From positions 434,001 to 498,000 of the forward strand of contig NZ_JASCXI010000003.1 of assembly GCF_030271515.1 (NCBI RefSeq): a stretch of 64,000 nt of DNA, in the 5' to 3' direction. Shown in pieces: positions 16,028-25,034 of this stretch (position 1 is the first letter of the stretch; each line of letters starts with the position of its first letter). The translations under genes and the position numbers were made by a program. The DNA comes from Erythrobacter oryzae (GTDB lineage Bacteria; Pseudomonadota; Alphaproteobacteria; Sphingomonadales; Sphingomonadaceae). The notes below the pieces were generated by a model that saw only the letters and a list, made by a program, of their open reading frames with translations, had not been told where the DNA came from and did no database searches.

Positions 16028-18868
16028 ATGGCCGAAAAGCAGCATCTCTATCTCGTCGACGGGTCGTCCTACATCTTCCGGGCCTATCACCGCCTGCCCC
16101 CGCTGACGAACCCCGAGGGCACGCCCGTGGGCGCGGTCTATGGCTACACCACGATGCTGTGGAAGCTCGCCGCCGATCTCGACGCGGCCGACGGGCCGAC
16201 GCATCTTGCGGTGATCCTCGATGCCAGCGGGGAGAGCTTCCGCAACGACATCTACGAGCATTACAAGGCCAACCGCCCCGAACCGCCCGAGGACTTGAAG
16301 CCCCAGTTCCCGCTGATCCGCGACGCCACCCGCGCCTTCAGCCTGCCCTGCATCGAGGTCGAGGGGCTGGAGGCCGACGACCTCATCGCCACCTATGCCC
16401 GCCGCGCGCAGGAGCGCGGGTGGGACGTCACAATCGTCTCGTCCGACAAGGACCTGATGCAGCTGATCGGCGAGGCGAATGGCGCCCGCATCGACATGCT
16501 CGACACGATGAAGAACCATCGCATCTGGCTTGGCGAGGTCGAGGAGAAATTCGGCGTCGGCCCCGAACTGGTGGGCGATGTGCTCGCGCTGATGGGCGAC
16601 TCGGTCGACAACGTGCCGGGGATTTTCGGCATCGGCCCCAAGACCGCGAGCAAGCTGATCGCCGAGCACGGCTCGCTGACCGCGGCGCTCGATGCGGCCG
16701 AGGGGATGAAGCCCTCCAAGCTGCGCGACCGGCTGATCGAGGGGCGCGGCGATGCCGAACTGTCGAAGATCCTCGTGACGCTGAAGGAGGATTGCGACCT
16801 TCCCCAGCCGCTCGAGGAGATGGTGCTCGGCCCGATCCCGCCCGCGCCGCTGGCGCTGTTCCTCGAGACCCACGGCTTCACCTCGCTGCTGCGGCGATTG
16901 GATGCGGGGTCGGGGAGCCCCTCGCGCCCGACCGACCTCAACCCGCCCAAGCCCAGCACCGCGAGCGCCGCCGCCCCCGCGCCGGGCGAGGGCAACCGCC
17001 AGCCGCTCCCCGATTTTCCCGCCGTCGATCACACCGCTTACGAGACGGTGCAGACAGCGGAGCGCCTCGCCGCATGGGTCGAGCGCGCCCGCGCCGCGCA
17101 GGCCGTGGCGGTGGACACCGAGACGACCTCGCTCGACGCGATCCGCGCCGATCTGGTCGGGGTCAGCCTCGCGCTCGGCCCGAACGACGCCTGCTACATC
17201 CCGCTGGGCCACGGCGGCACCGATATGTTCGCGCAGAAGCCCGAGCAAGTCCCGCTCGCCGAGGCCATCGCCCTCTTGAAGCCCCTGCTGGAGGACGAGG
17301 CCGTCCTGAAAATCTTCCAGAACGGCAAGTATGACCTCAACGTGCTGGCGCGGCAGGGGATCATGGTTGCGCCCATCGACGACACCATGGTGATCAGCTT
17401 CGATCTCGACGCCGGCCGCGGCGAGGATGGGATGGGGGGCGGCCACGGGATGGACGAGCTCTCGCAGCGCCACCTCGGCCACACCCCGATCCCGTTCAAG
17501 GAGCTGTGCGGCACCGGCAAGAAGGCGATCAGCTTTGCCGAAGTGCCGCTCGACCGCGCCACCGCCTACGCCGCCGAGGATGCCGACATCACCTGGCGGC
17601 TCCACGCGCACCTCAAGCCGCGCCTCGCCATCGAGGGCGGGAGCAAGGTCTACGAACGCGTCGACCGCCCGCTGATCGCGGTGGTCGCGGGGATGGAGCG
17701 CGAGGGGATCAGGGTCGACCGTGCGCGGCTCGCCAAGCTGTCGGAGGAATTCTCGCACGAAATCGCCCGGCTGGAGGGCGAGATCCACGCCGTTGCCGGG
17801 CAGGAATTCACCGTCGGCAGCCCCAAGCAGCTGGGCGAAATCCTGTTCGACAAATTGGGCTACAAGGGCGGGAAGAAGGGCAAGACCGGGCAATATTCGA
17901 CCGACGTCTCGGTGCTGGAGAAGCTCGCCGCCGAGGGCGCGCCGATTGCGCGGCTGGTGCTGGAGTGGCGGCAGCTCGCCAAATTGAAGTCGACCTATAC
18001 CGACGCGCTTCAGGCGGCGATCAACCCGGATACGGGGCGGGTGCACACGTCCTATTCACTGGTCGGCGCGCAGACTGGGCGACTGTCCTCCACCGACCCG
18101 AACTTGCAGAACATCCCGATCCGCACGGCAATAGGCAGGCAAATCCGCGAGGCTTTCGTGCCCGAGCCCGGCAATGTGCTACTCGCGGCGGACTATTCGC
18201 AGATCGAACTCCGGCTTGCGGCCCACATGGCCGATGTCGCCAGCCTCAAGGAGGCTTTCGCCAACGGCGAGGACATCCACGCCCGCACCGCGCAGGAAAT
18301 GTTCGGCGAGGTCACCCGCGACAGCCGCGGCAGGGCAAAAACCATCAATTTCGCAATACTTTACGGAATTTCACGCTGGGGCTTGGCGGCGCGTCTGGAG
18401 GTGCCGCCCGAGGAGGCCCAGGCGATGATCGACACCTATTTCCAGCGCTTCCCCGGCATCAAGCGCTATATCTACGAAACGCTCGAGAGCGTCCGCGCGC
18501 GCGGCTATTCGGAGACGCTGTTCGGCCGCAAGACGTGGTTCCCGCGGATCAATTCCAAGAACCAGGCCGAGCGGCAGGGCAGCGAGCGCGCGGCAATCAA
18601 CGCCCCGATCCAGGGCACCAGCGCGGACATCATCAAGCGCGCGATGGCGCGGATGCTCCCCGCGCTGGCCGAGGCGGGGCTGCACGATGTGCGGATGCTG
18701 CTGCAGGTGCACGACGAGTTGGTGTTCGAACTGCCCGAGGAGCGGGTGGAGGCCGCCACCCCGATCATCCGGCAGGTGATGGCCGAAGCGGCGCTGCCTG
18801 CGGTGGAGCTGACGGTGCCGCTCGGAGTCGAAATCGGCACCGGGCTCAGCTGGGACGCGGCGCACTGA
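16028..18868 (+). CDS. polA: DNA polymerase I
   Basis: 946 residues, the usual length for Pol I with all three domains. Residues 1 to ~290 are the 5'-3' exonuclease (LVDGSSYIFRAYH start, GLEADDLIAT, SSDKDLMQL, GDSVDNVPGI helix-hairpin-helix). About 360-530 is the 3'-5' exonuclease: VDTETTSLDAI keeps the DxE pair, so proofreading residues are present. About 560-946 is the polymerase domain with DYSQIELRLAAH (motif A), the RxxxKxxxFxxxYG helix as RGRAKTINFAILYGIS, and VHDELVFE (motif C). It functions in Okazaki fragment processing and repair. Starts at the ATG at 16028; convergent with the AAA ATPase gene. Confidence 0.97.
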   Translation: MAEKQHLYLVDGSSYIFRAYHRLPPLTNPEGTPVGAVYGYTTMLWKLAADLDAADGPTHLAVILDASGESFRNDIYEHYKANRPEPPEDLKPQFPLIRDATRAFSLPCIEVEGLEADDLIATYARRAQERGWDVTIVSSDKDLMQLIGEANGARIDMLDTMKNHRIWLGEVEEKFGVGPELVGDVLALMGDSVDNVPGIFGIGPKTASKLIAEHGSLTAALDAAEGMKPSKLRDRLIEGRGDAELSKILVTLKEDCDLPQPLEEMVLGPIPPAPLALFLETHGFTSLLRRLDAGSGSPSRPTDLNPPKPSTASAAAPAPGEGNRQPLPDFPAVDHTAYETVQTAERLAAWVERARAAQAVAVDTETTSLDAIRADLVGVSLALGPNDACYIPLGHGGTDMFAQKPEQVPLAEAIALLKPLLEDEAVLKIFQNGKYDLNVLARQGIMVAPIDDTMVISFDLDAGRGEDGMGGGHGMDELSQRHLGHTPIPFKELCGTGKKAISFAEVPLDRATAYAAEDADITWRLHAHLKPRLAIEGGSKVYERVDRPLIAVVAGMEREGIRVDRARLAKLSEEFSHEIARLEGEIHAVAGQEFTVGSPKQLGEILFDKLGYKGGKKGKTGQYSTDVSVLEKLAAEGAPIARLVLEWRQLAKLKSTYTDALQAAINPDTGRVHTSYSLVGAQTGRLSSTDPNLQNIPIRTAIGRQIREAFVPEPGNVLLAADYSQIELRLAAHMADVASLKEAFANGEDIHARTAQEMFGEVTRDSRGRAKTINFAILYGISRWGLAARLEVPPEEAQAMIDTYFQRFPGIKRYIYETLESVRARGYSETLFGRKTWFPRINSKNQAERQGSERAAINAPIQGTSADIIKRAMARMLPALAEAGLHDVRMLLQVHDELVFELPEERVEAATPIIRQVMAEAALPAVELTVPLGVEIGTGLSWDAAH

Positions 18869-18882
18869 CGCAGGAGGGGGCG

Positions 18883-18936
18883 CCGCAAATGTTTCACGTG
18901 GAAGCGAAGCTGTGCCGCAGGCACAAACATTTGCGG
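18883..18936. other. parS-like ParB site inside a perfect inverted repeat
   Basis: The 16 bases TGTTTCACGTGGAAGC at 18890-18905 match 14 of 16 positions of the ParB centromere consensus (read as TGTTTCACGTGNAACA). It overlaps the left arm of a perfect 12-bp inverted repeat, CCGCAAATGTTT at 18883-18894 and its complement at 18925-18936. Inside lies a second hairpin TGTGCC-GCA-GGCACA (18911-18925). The stretch lies in the 79-base gap between convergent polA and the AAA ATPase gene, so it may also act as a terminator. That it binds ParB is inference; no parAB genes are in the window. Confidence 0.5.
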
Positions 18937-18947
18937 AACATCGGGCG

Positions 18948-21254
18948 TCAGTCGTGCTTCTTCTCCCGCGTGGGCTTGAGCATCTCGGGCGAGAAGAAGC
19001 CGATCGGTTGCACCGCCGCCGCGCGCTTCTTCAATTCGCCGCGCATCTTGAGGTATTCGTCCTCCATCTCGGGCGTCACCGTCGCGCGCGAATCCTTGAG
19101 CGCAGCGGCGAAGTCCTGCGCGCCCACCGCGCTGACTTCGCCGCCGACGCGGCGCAGCGCGGCAAGGCCGGCGCGGCGCACTAGGTCTTCGAGGTCGGCC
19201 CCGGTAAAGCGCTCGGTCTCGGCCGCGAGGCTCGCCAGATCGACGTCGTCGGCGAGGGGCATCTTCCCCGTGTGGATGCCGAGGATGTGTTCACGCCCCG
19301 CCTTGTCGGGGGTGCCGACATAGACCAGCTCGTCGAACCTGCCGGGCCGCAGCAGCGCGGGGTCGACCAGCGTCGGGCGGTTGGTGGCGCCGATCACGAC
19401 CACCGATTGCAGCTCCTCCAGCCCGTCCATCTCGGCGAGGATGGTGTTGACCACCCGGCCCGTCACCTGCGGCTCACCCTGGCCGGTGCCGCGCGCGGGG
19501 ACCAGCGAATCGATCTCGTCGATGAAGACCACGCAAGGAGCCACCGCGCGGGCGCGGGCGAAGAGCTTGGCGATCTGCTGCTCGCTCTCGCCGTACCACT
19601 TGGAGAGCAAGTCGCTGGATTTCATCGAGATGAAGTTGGCCTCGGCCTCCTTGGCGACGGCCTTGGCGAGCAGGGTCTTGCCCGTGCCCGGCGGGCCGTA
19701 GAGCAGAAAACCCTTGGCCGGACGGATCCCCAAGCGGCGGAAAGCATCAGGGTTTTTGAGGGGAAGCTCGATGCCTTCCTTCAGCTTGTCGACCGATTCC
19801 CCGGCGCCGCCAATGTCGTCCCAGCCGACATTCGGCACCTGCACCATCACCTCGCGCATCGCCGAGGGCTGGACGCGCTTGAGCGCCGCGAGGAAATCGT
19901 CGCGGCAGACATAGAGGTCGTCGAGCACGTCCTGCGGGATCGTGCGTTCATCAAGGTCGAGGCGCGGCATGATCCGGCGCACCGCCTCGATCGCGGCCTC
20001 GCGGGCGAGCGCGGCGATATCCGCGCCGACGAAGCCGTGGGTGACGCGCGCGAGCTCGTCGAGGTCGAGCCCCTCGCCCATCGGCATGCCGCGGGTGTGG
20101 ATGCCGAGAATCTCGCGCCGCCCGCGCTGGTCGGGAACGCCGATCACGATCTCGCGGTCGAAACGGCCCGGGCGGCGCAGCGCCTCGTCGATGGCGTCGG
20201 GCCGGTTGGTGGCGGCGATCACCACGAGATTGGCGCGCTTCTCCAGCCCGTCCATCAGGGTGAGCAGCTGGGCGACGAGGCGCTTTTCCGCCTCGCCCGG
20301 CACCTGCGTGCGCTTGGGCGCGATCGAATCGATCTCGTCGATGAAGATGATCGCAGGGGAGGCGCGGGTCGCCTCCTCGAACACTTCGCGCAGGCGCTTT
20401 TCGGATTCGCCGTAGCCCGAGCCCATGATTTCCGGGCCGTTGATGATGAAGAATTCGGCGTCGGATTCGTTGGCGACCGCCTGCGCAAGGCGGGTCTTGC
20501 CGGTGCCCGGCGGGCCGTGGAGCAGCACGCCCTTGGGCGGCTCGACCCCGAGGCGGATGAACAGCTCTGGGTAGCGCAGCGGGAGTTCCACCATTTCGCG
20601 CAGCGCGCGGATGGTCTCCTCCATCCCGCCGACATCGTCGTAGTTGACCACCGCGCGGCCATCGCGCGGGTCTTCGAATTCGGCGCGCAGTTCGACCTCG
20701 GTGTTCTCGTCGATATGGACGATCCCCTTGGGGCTGGTCGAGGCAACGGTGAGGCGGATTTGCGTCAGCGCATAGGCGGGCGCGCGCAGCAGCTGGCGCA
20801 CGTCGGCGGGCATGTTCTGGACGGGCTGCTGACCGGTGGTGGCGACGAGGTCTCCGGCTACCAGCGGACGGCGGAAGAAGTTGCGCTTCAGCGCTTGCGT
20901 GGGCCCCTGAAGCCGCATCTCGCGCTGGGCGGGGGCGAAGACGACGCGGGTGGCGGGGCGCGATTCGCCGTGGGCGATCTCGACATGCTCGCCCGATCCG
21001 CCTTGCGCATTGGCGCGCTGGAGGCCGTCGAGGCGGACCACATCGAGCGCGTCATCCTCGGGATAGGCGGCCATGGCGATGGCGGCGGTGACGCGCTTGC
21101 CGCGGACTTCGACCACGTCGCCCTCGGTGATCCCGAGCTTCTGGAAGGCCGAGCGCGGCATGCGGGCGATGCCCGCCCCCGATTCCTCCTGGCGGGCAGG
21201 CGCGACCTGGAGCCGGACGGTGCGGGCGGGGGTGGCGGTTTCGGCGTCGGCCAT
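18948..21254 (-). CDS. CDC48/VCP-type double AAA+ ATPase
   Basis: 768 residues. An ATG at 21260 lies two bases after an AGGA; the ATG at 21254 has the better spacing and I use it. Residues ~8-180 are the CDC48 N-domain (RTVRLQVAPARQ double-psi barrel, then a CDC48_2-like part). Two AAA+ modules follow, each with Walker A GPPGTGKT (~240 and ~510), Walker B IIFIDEIDSI / VVFIDEIDSL and arginine-finger regions RRPGRFDRE / LRPGRFDEL. It presumably unfolds proteins for degradation or disassembly, as archaeal VAT and eukaryotic p97 do; bacterial substrates are unknown. Stands alone, convergent with polA. Confidence 0.93.
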   Translation of the reverse strand: MADAETATPARTVRLQVAPARQEESGAGIARMPRSAFQKLGITEGDVVEVRGKRVTAAIAMAAYPEDDALDVVRLDGLQRANAQGGSGEHVEIAHGESRPATRVVFAPAQREMRLQGPTQALKRNFFRRPLVAGDLVATTGQQPVQNMPADVRQLLRAPAYALTQIRLTVASTSPKGIVHIDENTEVELRAEFEDPRDGRAVVNYDDVGGMEETIRALREMVELPLRYPELFIRLGVEPPKGVLLHGPPGTGKTRLAQAVANESDAEFFIINGPEIMGSGYGESEKRLREVFEEATRASPAIIFIDEIDSIAPKRTQVPGEAEKRLVAQLLTLMDGLEKRANLVVIAATNRPDAIDEALRRPGRFDREIVIGVPDQRGRREILGIHTRGMPMGEGLDLDELARVTHGFVGADIAALAREAAIEAVRRIMPRLDLDERTIPQDVLDDLYVCRDDFLAALKRVQPSAMREVMVQVPNVGWDDIGGAGESVDKLKEGIELPLKNPDAFRRLGIRPAKGFLLYGPPGTGKTLLAKAVAKEAEANFISMKSSDLLSKWYGESEQQIAKLFARARAVAPCVVFIDEIDSLVPARGTGQGEPQVTGRVVNTILAEMDGLEELQSVVVIGATNRPTLVDPALLRPGRFDELVYVGTPDKAGREHILGIHTGKMPLADDVDLASLAAETERFTGADLEDLVRRAGLAALRRVGGEVSAVGAQDFAAALKDSRATVTPEMEDEYLKMRGELKKRAAAVQPIGFFSPEMLKPTREKKHD

Positions 21255-21360
21255 GGGCATTCCTGTTCAAGCGGGTTGACCGCCAAGCTAGGAACGGGTG
21301 CCAGCGAATGCAATCGGCGAGGGCCGTGCCGGGCTGCGCGGTCGGTAGCGCTAACCCGGA

Positions 21361-21440
21361 CAAGAAAAAAGCCCGGCTACAAGAGCCGGGCTTGGAAAGT
21401 TTGGGAGAGGATGCCTGAAAGGCACCTTCCAAATGCCGCA
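21361..21440 (-). ncRNA. Candidate small RNA with intrinsic terminator
   Basis: Read on the minus strand, a short hairpin (GGTGCC-TTTCA-GGCATC, 21426-21410) is followed by a CU-rich open stretch TCCTCTCCCAAACTTTCC and then a perfect 10-bp terminator stem with 5-base loop (21393-21384 / 21378-21369) ending in TTTTTTCTTG. No minus-strand protein gene ends here: the next minus gene starts downstream at 21254, so the terminator would otherwise have no transcript to end. Hairpin, CU-rich anti-ribosome-site linker and U-tailed terminator is the layout of trans-acting sRNAs such as the alphaproteobacterial suhB/MmgR type; that family link is only a resemblance. The 5' end is a guess. Confidence 0.45.
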
Positions 21441-21451
21441 GATGGCCCGGT

Positions 21452-21734
21452 TGTGCAAGTGCGAAAGATGCGTAGCAGATTGCAAAGAACGCAACTTATC
21501 GCCACTTTGGTGCAGATTTGTGCGCAAACTTGCAAATTTCTGCCCAAAATCGCGGCAGCCGCTCAAAACGTGGGCAGAAAATCGCTTCATGACCATATTG
21601 CGACGCAACATGAAAGGTGATTCGACTTCGACTCGCGCAAGGCGTGACAGCGCCCGCCGAAGGCTCTAATCACTGCCCCGATTCCGCCCGCGGCGATCAT
21701 CCTTGCGCAAGACCACGAGAGGCAGCCTGTCCCG
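21452..21734. promoter_or_regulatory. Structured upstream region of the scoA operon
   Basis: No convincing gene is present. The stretch 21470-21560 is AT-richer than its surroundings and repeats TTGCAAA/TTTGC half-sites (21480-21486, 21524-21536, and TTTGTGCGCAAA beginning near 21517). These recall sites of short-chain acyl-CoA-responsive regulators (PccR/ScfR type), which would fit a CoA-transferase operon; this is inference. A perfect 10-bp inverted repeat, TTTCTGCCCA at 21537-21546 and its complement at 21571-21580, lies next to it. A small minus-strand frame across 21351-21611 runs through the terminator and is not credible. Confidence 0.35.
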
Positions 21735-22457
21735 ATGACCAAGCTCTACCCCGACGCCGCCAGCGCGCTCGCCGGCGTGCTGCGCGATGACATGCTGATC
21801 GCCGCCGGGGGCTTCGGCCTGTGCGGCCTGCCCGAGCGGCTGCTGGACGCGATTCGTGACAGCGGTGTGAAAGGCCTCACCTTTGCCAGCAACAATGCCG
21901 GGATCGACAACGAGGGCATCGGCAAGCTGCTGCGCACGCGGCAGGTGAAGAAGATGATCAGCTCCTACGTGGGCGAGAACAAGGAGTTCGAACGGCAATA
22001 TCTCGCCGGCGAGCTCGAGGTCGAGTTCTGCCCGCAAGGCACGCTCGCCGAGCGGATGCGGGCGGGCGGCGCGGGCATCCCCGGCTTCTACACCCGCACC
22101 GGCGTCGGCACCGAAGTCGCCAAGGGCAAGGAGCACAAGGACTTCCCCGACCGCGACGGGGTGATGCAGACCTATATCCTCGAACACGGGATCTTCGCCG
22201 ACCTCGCGATCGTCAAGGCGTGGAAGGCCGACGAGACCGGCAACCTCGTGTTCCGCAAGACCGCGCGCAATTTCAACCTGCCCGCCGCGACCTGCGGCAA
22301 GGTCTGCGTCGCCGAGGTCGAGGAAGTGGTGCCCGCAGGCAGCCTCGATCCCGACCAGATCCATCTCGCGGGCGTGTTCGTTAACCGCATCGTGCTCGGC
22401 GCGCCCTATGACAAGAAGATCGAGTTCCGGACCGTGCGGGAGAGGGAGACGGCGTAA
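21735..22457 (+). CDS. scoA: 3-oxoacid CoA-transferase subunit A
   Basis: 240 residues, the standard length. The N-terminal glycine-rich segment MIAAGGFGLCGLPE-like (LIAAGGFGLCGLPERLLDAI, ~20-40) and GAGIPGFYTRTGVGTEVA (~113-130) are typical of the alpha subunit of SCOT/acetoacetate CoA-transferases. With subunit B it moves CoA between succinyl-CoA and acetoacetate or related oxoacids for ketone-body and branched-chain use. The TAA at 22455-22457 overlaps the ATG of an unrelated lipoprotein gene that separates it from scoB. A structured regulatory region precedes it. Confidence 0.93.
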   Translation: MTKLYPDAASALAGVLRDDMLIAAGGFGLCGLPERLLDAIRDSGVKGLTFASNNAGIDNEGIGKLLRTRQVKKMISSYVGENKEFERQYLAGELEVEFCPQGTLAERMRAGGAGIPGFYTRTGVGTEVAKGKEHKDFPDRDGVMQTYILEHGIFADLAIVKAWKADETGNLVFRKTARNFNLPAATCGKVCVAEVEEVVPAGSLDPDQIHLAGVFVNRIVLGAPYDKKIEFRTVRERETA

Positions 22458-23470
22458 TGGACAAGCGGGTTGCAGCGCTGCTGGCGCTGGCGGCGGGGAC
22501 GAGCCTTTCGGGCTGCGTGGCGGCGGTGATCCCGGCGATCGCGGGCTCGACGATGATCGGCTCGCGGGTGGCGAAAGAGGGTGAGACGCCCGATCCGGCT
22601 GCGACGCCGACGCCTGCGCCGACACCGGTTGCGGCCGCGGAGCCTGCCCCCGCCCCGGAACCGGCGCCGCGCGTGACGGTCGTCAAGATCACCCCCGAGC
22701 CGACGCCCTCGCCTGCACCGGTGCCAGCGCCCACTCCTGCGCCGACCCCGGCCCCGACGCCCACGCCCACGCCCGCTCCGGTGGTGGCCGTCGCACCCGC
22801 GCCTGTTCCGGCGCCTGCGCCCGCGCCCGCTCCGGCGACCCCGGCCGCGCAGACATCGGCGCTCGAGCCGCTCGCCACCTATCCCGATCCCGCGCGCCCG
22901 ATCCCCGAGGGGCAAGCCAATTTCGCGCGCTTCGTGCGCTACGGCCAGGCCTCGGCCCGCCAGGCCGCGCAGGGGGCCGAGCTGCCCTCGGCGATCCTCA
23001 GCGACCCCGTGGCGCTCGACGGCAAGCGCCGCCGCTGTTCGGCCGGCGAGCAGCTGGTGGCGGTGATCGATCTCGATCCGGTGGGCGGCACCTTCGCGCC
23101 CCCGGCCAGTCCGCCCAAGCTCCCCGGCCTCGCGCTGGGCCTCGCGGTGCTGCGCGATGCGGGGGTGGAGATCGCCTGGCTCTCGGACCTCTCGACCACC
23201 CAGTCGGGCGCGCTTCGCACCGCGCTCGAGCAGTCGGGGCTCGACCCGCGCGGGCAGGACATCATCTCGCTGCGCCGCGACGAGGGCGACGCCAAGGACC
23301 AGCGCCGGGCCAATCTCGCCGGGATCGCCTGCATCGTCGCCATCGCCGGCGACGAGCGCACCGATTTCGACACCCGCTTCAAATACCTGCGCAACGCCGA
23401 GGCGGGCGCAGGGATCGAACCGCTGATCGGCGACGGCTGGTTCCTGATCGAACCGCTGCTGGGCCAGTAA
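22457..23470 (+). CDS. Pro/Ala-rich lipoprotein with HAD-like acid-phosphatase-type domain
   Basis: 337 residues starting on the last base of the scoA stop codon. The signal sequence ends in lipobox LSGC (Cys20). Residues ~48-135 are low-complexity, mostly Pro-Ala with PTPAP and EPAP repeats, a likely periplasmic spacer. The C-terminal ~190 residues resemble class B acid-phosphatase-like HAD proteins in outline ([19 protein letters not shown] near the position of the catalytic DxD loop, [19 protein letters not shown] after it). The canonical DxDxT is not intact (DLDPVGGT), so catalysis is doubtful. The insertion of this gene between the two CoA-transferase subunits is odd; coupling by start/stop overlap indicates co-translation. 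Confidence 0.75.
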   Translation: MDKRVAALLALAAGTSLSGCVAAVIPAIAGSTMIGSRVAKEGETPDPAATPTPAPTPVAAAEPAPAPEPAPRVTVVKITPEPTPSPAPVPAPTPAPTPAPTPTPTPAPVVAVAPAPVPAPAPAPAPATPAAQTSALEPLATYPDPARPIPEGQANFARFVRYGQASARQAAQGAELPSAILSDPVALDGKRRRCSAGEQLVAVIDLDPVGGTFAPPASPPKLPGLALGLAVLRDAGVEIAWLSDLSTTQSGALRTALEQSGLDPRGQDIISLRRDEGDAKDQRRANLAGIACIVAIAGDERTDFDTRFKYLRNAEAGAGIEPLIGDGWFLIEPLLGQ

Positions 23471-23484
23471 GGACACCTCTTTTC

Positions 23485-24135
23485 ATGACGACGCTTCCCA
23501 CCGGCTGGACCCGCGACCAGATGGCCGCCCGCGCCGCGCGCGAATTGCAGGACGGCTATTACGTCAACCTCGGCATCGGCATCCCGACGCTGGTGGCGAA
23601 CCATATCCCCGAAGGCATGCTGGTGACGCTCCAGAGCGAGAACGGGATGCTCGGCATCGGGCCGTTTCCCTATGACGACGATGTCGATCCAGATCTCATC
23701 AACGCGGGCAAGCAGACGATCTCGGAGCTGCCGCACTCGGCCTATTTCGATTCCGCGACCAGCTTCGCCATGATCCGCGGCGGTCATATCGACCTCACCG
23801 TGCTGGGCGCGATGGAGGTCTCCGAGAAGGGCGACATCGCCAACTGGATGATCCCGGGCAAGATGATCAAGGGCATGGGCGGGGCGATGGACCTTGTCGC
23901 AGGCGTCAAGAAGATCATCGTGGTGATGGACCACACCGCGAAGGACGGGACGCCCAAGTTCATCCCCGAATGCACCCTGCCGCTGACGGGCGCGGGCGTG
24001 GTCGACATGATCATCACCAACCTCGCCGTGTTCCAGCGCCCCTCCAAGGCCGAGCCCTTCCGCCTCATCGAGATGGCGCCGGGCGTGACCGAGGCCGACA
24101 TCGCGGCGAGCACCACCGCGCACTACGTCCGCTGA
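23485..24135 (+). CDS. scoB: 3-oxoacid CoA-transferase subunit B
   Basis: 216 residues. The catalytic glutamate is in [10 protein letters not shown] (~51-60), which forms the CoA thioester in SCOT-type enzymes. [17 protein letters not shown] at the start and [19 protein letters not shown] near the middle are family signatures. It pairs with the subunit A at 21735. Its TGA (24133-24135) overlaps the ATG of the following esterase gene, so the five genes from 21735 to 26186 probably form one operon around acyl-CoA metabolism. Confidence 0.94.
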   Translation: MTTLPTGWTRDQMAARAARELQDGYYVNLGIGIPTLVANHIPEGMLVTLQSENGMLGIGPFPYDDDVDPDLINAGKQTISELPHSAYFDSATSFAMIRGGHIDLTVLGAMEVSEKGDIANWMIPGKMIKGMGGAMDLVAGVKKIIVVMDHTAKDGTPKFIPECTLPLTGAGVVDMIITNLAVFQRPSKAEPFRLIEMAPGVTEADIAASTTAHYVR

Positions 24136-25031
24136 TGAAGCGCAAGCTGGCGATCGGCGGACTCGCGCTGGCGGCTGCGGTCGGCGGCGTGCTCGCCTTC
24201 ACCTCGCCCCCGCGGCTGCTGTCGTATTACGACCGCGTCACCGGAGGCGCGGGCGGCGCGGCGCTGGTGGCCGAGGGCGTCGCTTTCGGCTCGCACGACC
24301 AGACCCTCGACATCTGGAAGCCCGAAGGCGCAGGTGCTGCGGCTTCTGGGGGCCCCCTCCCGGTCGTCATCTTCTGGTACGGCGGCGGCTGGGCCAAGGG
24401 CGACCGCACCTCCTATGCCTTTGCGGGTCGGGCGCTGGCGCGGGAGGGCTTCCTCGTCGTCATCCCCGACTACCGCAAGGTGCCCGCCGTCCACTTCCCC
24501 GCCTTCCTCGACGACGGGGCCGAGGCGGTCGCATGGACCCAGGCCAACATCGCCAAGCACGGCGGCGACCCCGCGCGGATCGCCTTCATGGGCCACTCGG
24601 CGGGGGCCTATCAGGCGGTGATGCTGGCGCTCGATGCCAAGCGGCTGACCGCAGCGGGGGCGGACCCGGCGGGGGTCAAGGCCGCGGTCGGCCTGTCGGG
24701 GCCCTACGACTTCCACCCCTTCACCTCCGACCGCGCCATCGCTGCCTTCTCCCAGTGGCCGGACCCTGCGGAGACCCAGCCGATCACCTTCGCCCGCGCC
24801 GACGCCCCGCCGCTGCTGCTCGTCACCTCGGATGGCGACGAGACCGTGCGGCCCAAGAACGCCATCAACCTCGCCGCCAGACTGCGCGAGGCGGGGGCCT
24901 ATGCCGACCTCGTCAACTACGGCCCGCTCGACCACGAGGAGATTGTGATGGCGCTCTCGGTCCCGTTCCGCGACAAGGGCCCGGTGCTGGCCGACAGCGC
25001 GCGCTTCCTCCACCGCCAGCTGGGCCGCTAG
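24135..25031 (+). CDS. Alpha/beta hydrolase, carboxylesterase type
   Basis: 298 residues from the ATG at 24135, overlapping the scoB stop. It begins with a membrane-anchor-like or signal segment (residues ~3-24). The oxyanion region is WYGGGWAKGD (81-90). The nucleophile elbow is GHSAG with Ser155; Asp235 (in SDGDET) and His267 (PLDHEEI) are well placed to complete the triad. This matches BD-FAE / esterase-lipase (COG0657-like) proteins that act on short acyl esters. The substrate is unknown; the operon context suggests release or handling of acyl groups linked to the neighbouring CoA-transferases. Confidence 0.85.
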   Translation: MKRKLAIGGLALAAAVGGVLAFTSPPRLLSYYDRVTGGAGGAALVAEGVAFGSHDQTLDIWKPEGAGAAASGGPLPVVIFWYGGGWAKGDRTSYAFAGRALAREGFLVVIPDYRKVPAVHFPAFLDDGAEAVAWTQANIAKHGGDPARIAFMGHSAGAYQAVMLALDAKRLTAAGADPAGVKAAVGLSGPYDFHPFTSDRAIAAFSQWPDPAETQPITFARADAPPLLLVTSDGDETVRPKNAINLAARLREAGAYADLVNYGPLDHEEIVMALSVPFRDKGPVLADSARFLHRQLGR

Positions 25032-25034
25032 GCC

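Noticed and set aside
18889..18980. Small open frame MFHVEAKLCRRH... after polA
   Set aside because: The MFHVE start is produced by the parS-like sequence itself; the frame runs into the antisense of the AAA ATPase.
21351..21611. 86-codon minus-strand frame upstream of the CDC48-type gene
   Set aside because: It reads straight through a strong intrinsic terminator and has no ribosome site; the stretch is better explained as an sRNA region.
19272..21620. 782-codon plus-strand frame opposite the CDC48-type gene
   Set aside because: Composition mirrors the antisense of an AAA ATPase and shows no domain; shadow.
22600..22860. Repetitive tract that could suggest a CRISPR or tandem-repeat element
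   Set aside because: It encodes an in-frame Pro/Ala-rich spacer of the lipoprotein; the units are irregular and have no spacers.
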